This document shows positions 15,701 through 18,568 of a stretch of DNA of 18,568 bases, one piece after another (the first letter of the stretch is position 1; each line of letters opens with the position of its first letter). The stretch comes from SOKP01 sp048887165. GTDB lineage: Archaea > Asgardarchaeota > Lokiarchaeia > Sigyniarchaeales > SOKP01. Position numbers and translations under genes: made by a program. The notes beneath the pieces were generated by a model. That model saw nothing but the letters and a program-made list of their open reading frames with translations. It did not search any database and was not told the DNA's origin. The DNA lies in assembly GCA_048887165.1 (NCBI GenBank), contig JBHLJZ010000079.1:1-18568 (forward strand), written 5' to 3'.

Positions 15701-17687
15701 AATTAAAGAACATAATATAAATAGGGTCATAGTTGCTTCATGTACACCTAGAACACATGAACCATTGTTCCAGGCAACTATTAGAGAAGTTGGGCTGAAT
15801 AAGTACCTTTTTGATTTAGCAAACATTAGGGATCAATGCTCTTGGGTACATATGCATGAGCCAGAAGAAGCTACAGAGAAAGCTAAAGATTTGATAAGAA
15901 TGTCTGTTGCTAAAACTAGAAATTTAGTCCCTTTAAAAGAACAAAAAGTAGAAGTAATTCAAAAAGGAATGATTATTGGAGGCGGCGTATCTGGGATGAC
16001 TGCCGCTTTGAATTTAGCAGAACAGGGGTATAAAGTATATTTAGTTGAAAAAAATGAAAAATTAGGTGGTTTTACAAATTCTATTTATCAGACTTTGGAA
16101 AATAACGATGTTCAAGAATTTATAGGGAATTTAATAGAAAAAGTTAATAATCATAAATTAATTAAAATTTTTCTCGAAGCTAAAATTAATTCTATAAGTG
16201 GATATATAGGTAATTTTAATACAAGTATAACTTATGGTAAAGAAAAAGAAAAGAAAAATTTAAATCATGGTATAATTATTGTAGCTACAGGAGCAAAGGA
16301 ATATATACCAAAGGATGGTGAATTTCTATTCAATCAAGACGAAGGAATTATCACCCAATCACAACTTGAAGAAATTCTCTTTACAAATGAAAAAAAGATA
16401 AAAGGATTAACTTCAATTGTTATGATCCAATGTATTGGCTCTAGAAACGATGAACATCCTTATTGCAGCAGAATGTGTTGTACCGAAGCTATAAAAAATG
16501 CGATAAAAGTAAAAGAGATCAATCCAGATCTCAATATTATAATTTTATACCGTGATATTAGAACCTACGGTTTTAAAGAAAAATATTATAATATAGCAAG
16601 AGAAAAAGGAATTATTTTTATTAGATTTGACGAAAAAAATCCACCCAAAGTTATTAAAGAAGATAATCAGCTACAAATTTTGTTAAGTAAGATTGATGTT
16701 GGAGAACTTAAAATTAATACTGATTTAATAGTATTAAGTGCAGGAATAGTAGCTCCTGAAGGAAATTCAGAATTAGCTAAAATGCTAAAGGTCCCCCTTA
16801 ACGAGGATAATTTCTTTTTAGAAGCTCATGTTAAATTGAGACCCTCTGATTTTGCAACAGAAGGAATATTTTTGTGTGGAACTGCACGGGGACCAGCAAA
16901 TCTTAGTGAAAGTATAGCTCAAGCGAATTCTGCGATAGCTAGAGCAATGACAATATTATCAAAACAGACTTTAGAGACTGAAGGAATAACGTCCTATATT
17001 AATGAAGAAAAATGCATAGGTTGTGGTCAATGTACTGAAATTTGTCCTTATAATGCGATTGAATTGAACGAATTACCCAAACAAATGGGTTTATTTTCTC
17101 AAAATGTTAAGAAAGCTCATGTAATAGAAGCTCTTTGCAAGGGATGTGGCACGTGTTTTGCAGAATGCCCTACTTCAGCAATTACTATGAAGCATTTTGG
17201 CTCTAAGCAAATAAAACCCATGGTTGGAGAGGCTGTATCTGCTAGTGAAGATACTTGGAATCCCAGAATACTTGCGTTTCTCTGTAATTGGTGTAGTTAT
17301 GCAGGAGCTGATTTAGCTGGGGTAAGTAGGTATCAATATCCACCAAATGTGAGAGTCATTAGAGTAATGTGTTCTGGAGGTATGTCTATAAGTTATATAT
17401 TGCAAGCTTTTTTAGAAGGTGCAGATGGTGTTTTTATTTCTGGTTGTCATATAGGAGATTGCCATTATATAAGTGGTAATGAAAATGCATATGCTCGAAT
17501 GGAACAGTTAAAGATATTATTAAAAAACATTGGAATTGAAGAAGAAAGATTTAAAATTAATCAAGTTTCTGCAAGCGAAGGAAAACAATTTGCAGAATTG
17601 ATTTCGAATTTTACTGAAGATATTAAAAAATTAGGGGAATCTAAAATACCTAAAAAAACTTTAAAAGGAATAATAGAGGTAAGTTAA
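12741..17687 (+). CDS. Giant HdrA(GltD insert)-HdrA-MvhD fusion, putative electron-bifurcating flavoprotein
   Basis: One intact 1648-residue frame. Residues 1-150 begin an HdrA: FAD motif GAGIGG, Cys58/Cys61 and a [4Fe-4S] site at Cys110/113/116/120. About 151-660 is an inserted GltD/NfnB-type module: N-terminal Fe-S cysteines 160/164/193/203/207/211, FAD motif GSGPAG (256-261), NAD(P) motif GGGDVAMDAARSS with YRRSEEEIPA (389-421), and a Cys cluster at 635-651. The first HdrA resumes at about 666-930 (Cys734/747/751/752). A second, complete HdrA follows: VCHCG (939-943), QCSWVH (1032-1037), FAD motif GGGVSG (1080-1085), Cys1231/1242/1246/1247, and two ferredoxin sites (1425-1435, 1466-1476). 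MvhD ends it at about 1507-1630 (Cys1515, 1518, 1544, 1569, 1574). HdrA flavins bifurcate electrons in known complexes; the GltD part should bring in NAD(P)H, probably NADPH. It lies between the HdrC-HdrB and FrhB-like genes, its likely partners. Confidence 0.93.
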   Translation: MSKINKIGAVMIVGAGIGGCQAALDLADSGFKVYLVDNNPSIGGVMARLDKTFPTNDCSMCILAPKLVAVDRNPNIELITYSDVLELEGKPGNFNAKIRKRTRYIYEDKCTGCGDCVQQCPVQVPDEFNENLDDRKAIYLQFPQAVPFKVQIDKKGIAPCRNACPAHVNAQGYVALISKKGYKQSLDLIREKCPLPSVIGRICPRFCESVCNRAEIDDAINICGLKRFVADYVRENLEDEAVFLEDEKEEKVAIVGSGPAGLTVSYHLARRGYPVTIFEKEPVAGGMLRCGIPDYRLPPKILESDIEHIKKYGVEIKTNTPVGPNLTLEDLKKQGYKAIFLAIGLHNSRKMDFECEDIEDVIYGVDFLKELNLGGKVPNLKDKIVGIVGGGDVAMDAARSSIRLGAKKVIIIYRRSEEEIPASKEEIERAREEGIEFKFLTVPIKDVSGKRTKLSEIECVQMKLGEPDESGRRRPITIEGSEFKMKIDTLIISIGQEPDCSLIESASQKKLKINKYGYIEADDLTFTTNIPGVFAGGEIITGAGSAIEAIATGNKAAFVIEKYLKGENISELKETIPDYNVDDVITIDDIQDIDKISCQERGEFAICLPEERIYNFSEVSSTMDEDSSIEEAKRCLNCGSCCECFECVRACLAEAVDHNLTDEIISIDIGAVILALGSDEYKPKEANIYGYGEYPNVISSIEFERILNASGPFKGEVIRPSDHEHPKKIAFLQCVGSRDKTIDHEYCSSVCCMYTTKEAVIAKEHLKTVEPTIFSMDIRAFGKDFDKYIERAKKEYGVRYIRSRVSGIKEIPESNDLKIRYETEEGEIVEEVFDMVILSVGLEPNSIASELAKKINVELNEYGFCKTANFNPIQTSRPGIYVCGTFKEPKDIPETVIEASAAAGAANVLLSDVRNTLVAEEKHYEEIDVSGEPPRIGVFVCHCGINIGGVVNVPEVVEYASTLPDVVYTEKNLYTCSADTQTIIKEKIKEHNINRVIVASCTPRTHEPLFQATIREVGLNKYLFDLANIRDQCSWVHMHEPEEATEKAKDLIRMSVAKTRNLVPLKEQKVEVIQKGMIIGGGVSGMTAALNLAEQGYKVYLVEKNEKLGGFTNSIYQTLENNDVQEFIGNLIEKVNNHKLIKIFLEAKINSISGYIGNFNTSITYGKEKEKKNLNHGIIIVATGAKEYIPKDGEFLFNQDEGIITQSQLEEILFTNEKKIKGLTSIVMIQCIGSRNDEHPYCSRMCCTEAIKNAIKVKEINPDLNIIILYRDIRTYGFKEKYYNIAREKGIIFIRFDEKNPPKVIKEDNQLQILLSKIDVGELKINTDLIVLSAGIVAPEGNSELAKMLKVPLNEDNFFLEAHVKLRPSDFATEGIFLCGTARGPANLSESIAQANSAIARAMTILSKQTLETEGITSYINEEKCIGCGQCTEICPYNAIELNELPKQMGLFSQNVKKAHVIEALCKGCGTCFAECPTSAITMKHFGSKQIKPMVGEAVSASEDTWNPRILAFLCNWCSYAGADLAGVSRYQYPPNVRVIRVMCSGGMSISYILQAFLEGADGVFISGCHIGDCHYISGNENAYARMEQLKILLKNIGIEEERFKINQVSASEGKQFAELISNFTEDIKKLGESKIPKKTLKGIIEVS

Positions 17688-17710
17688 ATAGAGATAAGGT
17701 AAAATAATTT

Positions 17711-18568
17711 ATGTTTGAATCAAGATCAAAGAAATCTTTTGGTAAGGACGTAAAAACATTTAGGGATCTTGAAAAAGAAGTAATTAATATTGATTTATGC
17801 TGTGCGTGCGGAGCATGCATCGCATATTGCGAAAGTCAAAGCTTTAATGTAATTGAAATGGTTGATTATACTCCAAAATTTAAAACGGAAAAGAATGCTG
17901 ATAACTGCACCGAATGTGGTATATGTTATTACATTTGCCCTCAAACCACCACATTATCTGAAAAATTACAGGATTCTCACTGTATTGAAGACGAGATTGG
18001 TCATATTATGAAAATTTTTGCTGCAAAAACTACAGATGCTGCGATTGAGAAAGTTGGACAAGATGGAGGAATAATTTCAACTCTATTAACATACTTATTT
18101 GAATTTCGTAAAATAGATGCCGCTATTGTATCGGAATATGATGAGGATCTTAAACCTATACCAAAAATTATCTTTAATAAAAAAGACCTGTTAAAATCTG
18201 CAGGAACTCGTTATGTTATTTCATCTCAAATATTACCTTTAAAAGATTTATATAATATCTCCCATGAAATATTAATTAAAAAAAATATAATTGATATAGA
18301 CCAATTACGAATAGCTTTTGTAGGAACACCCTGTCAATGTAGAGCAATCAGTAAGATGAAACTCTTACATATTAAACCAGCTCATGTTATAAAGTATATT
18401 ATTAGTCTTTTTTGTTTTGAAAATTTTAATTATAAACAATTGTATGACATTTTAAAAAAAGAGACAAGAATGCAGGCAAAAGATATTCAAAAAACATGGA
18501 TTAAAAAGAATTTCTTCATGAAAACTAAAAATAATAAAGAATTCGAAGTAAATATAAAAACTCTCGAT
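17711..18568 (+). CDS. FrhB/FdhB-family iron-sulfur flavoprotein, C-terminus beyond window edge
   Basis: The frame is open from ATG 17711 to the right edge, giving 286 residues without a stop. Two ferredoxin [4Fe-4S] sites come first: Cys30/33/36/40 (with an extra Cys31) and Cys66/69/72/76. The FrhB-type flavin domain follows, with GQDGGIISTLLTYLFE at about 117-131 and the hallmark VGTPCQCRAI at 204-213, then SLFCFENF near 232-239. The family includes the F420-binding subunits of F420-reducing hydrogenase, F420-dependent formate dehydrogenase and FpoF; the form with two extra clusters resembles FpoF and related proteins. In those enzymes it passes electrons between F420 and Fe-S chains. It starts 23 bp after the giant HdrA gene with AAGGT upstream, so it belongs to the same operon. 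Whether this cell makes F420 cannot be judged here. Confidence 0.92.
   Translation, partial: MFESRSKKSFGKDVKTFRDLEKEVINIDLCCACGACIAYCESQSFNVIEMVDYTPKFKTEKNADNCTECGICYYICPQTTTLSEKLQDSHCIEDEIGHIMKIFAAKTTDAAIEKVGQDGGIISTLLTYLFEFRKIDAAIVSEYDEDLKPIPKIIFNKKDLLKSAGTRYVISSQILPLKDLYNISHEILIKKNIIDIDQLRIAFVGTPCQCRAISKMKLLHIKPAHVIKYIISLFCFENFNYKQLYDILKKETRMQAKDIQKTWIKKNFFMKTKNNKEFEVNIKTLD

Noticed and set aside
14906..15826. Several minus-strand frames inside the giant HdrA gene
   Set aside because: They lie opposite conserved HdrA motifs, are Ser/Leu/Ile-rich and have no start signals; shadows of the real gene.
12741..17687. The giant HdrA gene as two or three genes fused by an assembly error
   Set aside because: The frame is continuous through every junction, composition does not change, and the GltD part is nested inside an HdrA that resumes correctly; a chance join would not give this. 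Read mapping remains the decisive test.
1..18568. tRNA, rRNA, CRISPR arrays, insertion sequences
   Set aside because: No GC-rich cloverleaf-like segment, no regularly spaced repeats and no transposase-like protein were seen in any spacer or frame.

Overview
The window is AT-rich and looks like the genome of an Asgard archaeon of the Lokiarchaeia type. The grounds are a long Arf-like small GTPase with extra N- and C-terminal regions, a small Sm-like protein, heterodisulfide-reductase (Hdr) genes, TATA-type promoters and GGTGAT-like Shine-Dalgarno sites. The assignment is an inference; there is no rRNA, tRNA or universal marker here to confirm it. I see no mobile element, CRISPR array or RNA gene, and no gene-free stretch longer than about 240 bases.

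Layout. 1-415 (-): the start of a membrane protein whose C-terminus is cut by the window edge. 648-1140 (+): a PrxQ/Bcp peroxiredoxin broken by one extra A in a run of eight. 1237-4539 (-): a two-gene operon of a glycyl radical enzyme followed by its radical-SAM activase. 4779-6049 (+): a GDT1-family cation transporter and a small four-helix membrane protein. 6278-8971 (+): a nitroreductase and a thioredoxin-domain DUF255/YyaL protein, probably co-transcribed. 9017-9208 (-): an Sm-like small protein, divergent from the GTPase gene at 9380-10636 (+). 10651-11256 (-): a HAD hydrolase, convergent with the GTPase.

11456 to the right edge (+) is the most striking part: three adjacent electron-transfer genes. 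The first is an HdrC-HdrB fusion (HdrD-like). The second is a 1648-residue flavo-iron-sulfur protein that reads as HdrA (split by an inserted GltD/NfnB-type NAD(P)H oxidoreductase), then a second complete HdrA, then MvhD. The third is an FrhB/FdhB-family protein with two ferredoxin clusters, cut by the window edge. Together they suggest a flavin-based electron bifurcating or confurcating complex that could connect NAD(P)H, ferredoxin, F420 or formate, and a disulfide-type acceptor at HdrB. The known relative is the HdrA2B2C2 system of Methanosarcina, where HdrA2 is an HdrA-MvhD fusion. The GltD insertion and the doubled HdrA make this version more elaborate.

Several promoters show TATA-like boxes enclosed by, or next to, short inverted or direct repeats (upstream of the peroxiredoxin, the glycyl radical operon, the 148-residue membrane protein and the hdr genes). 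These are candidate operators, but short repeats arise easily in DNA this AT-rich.
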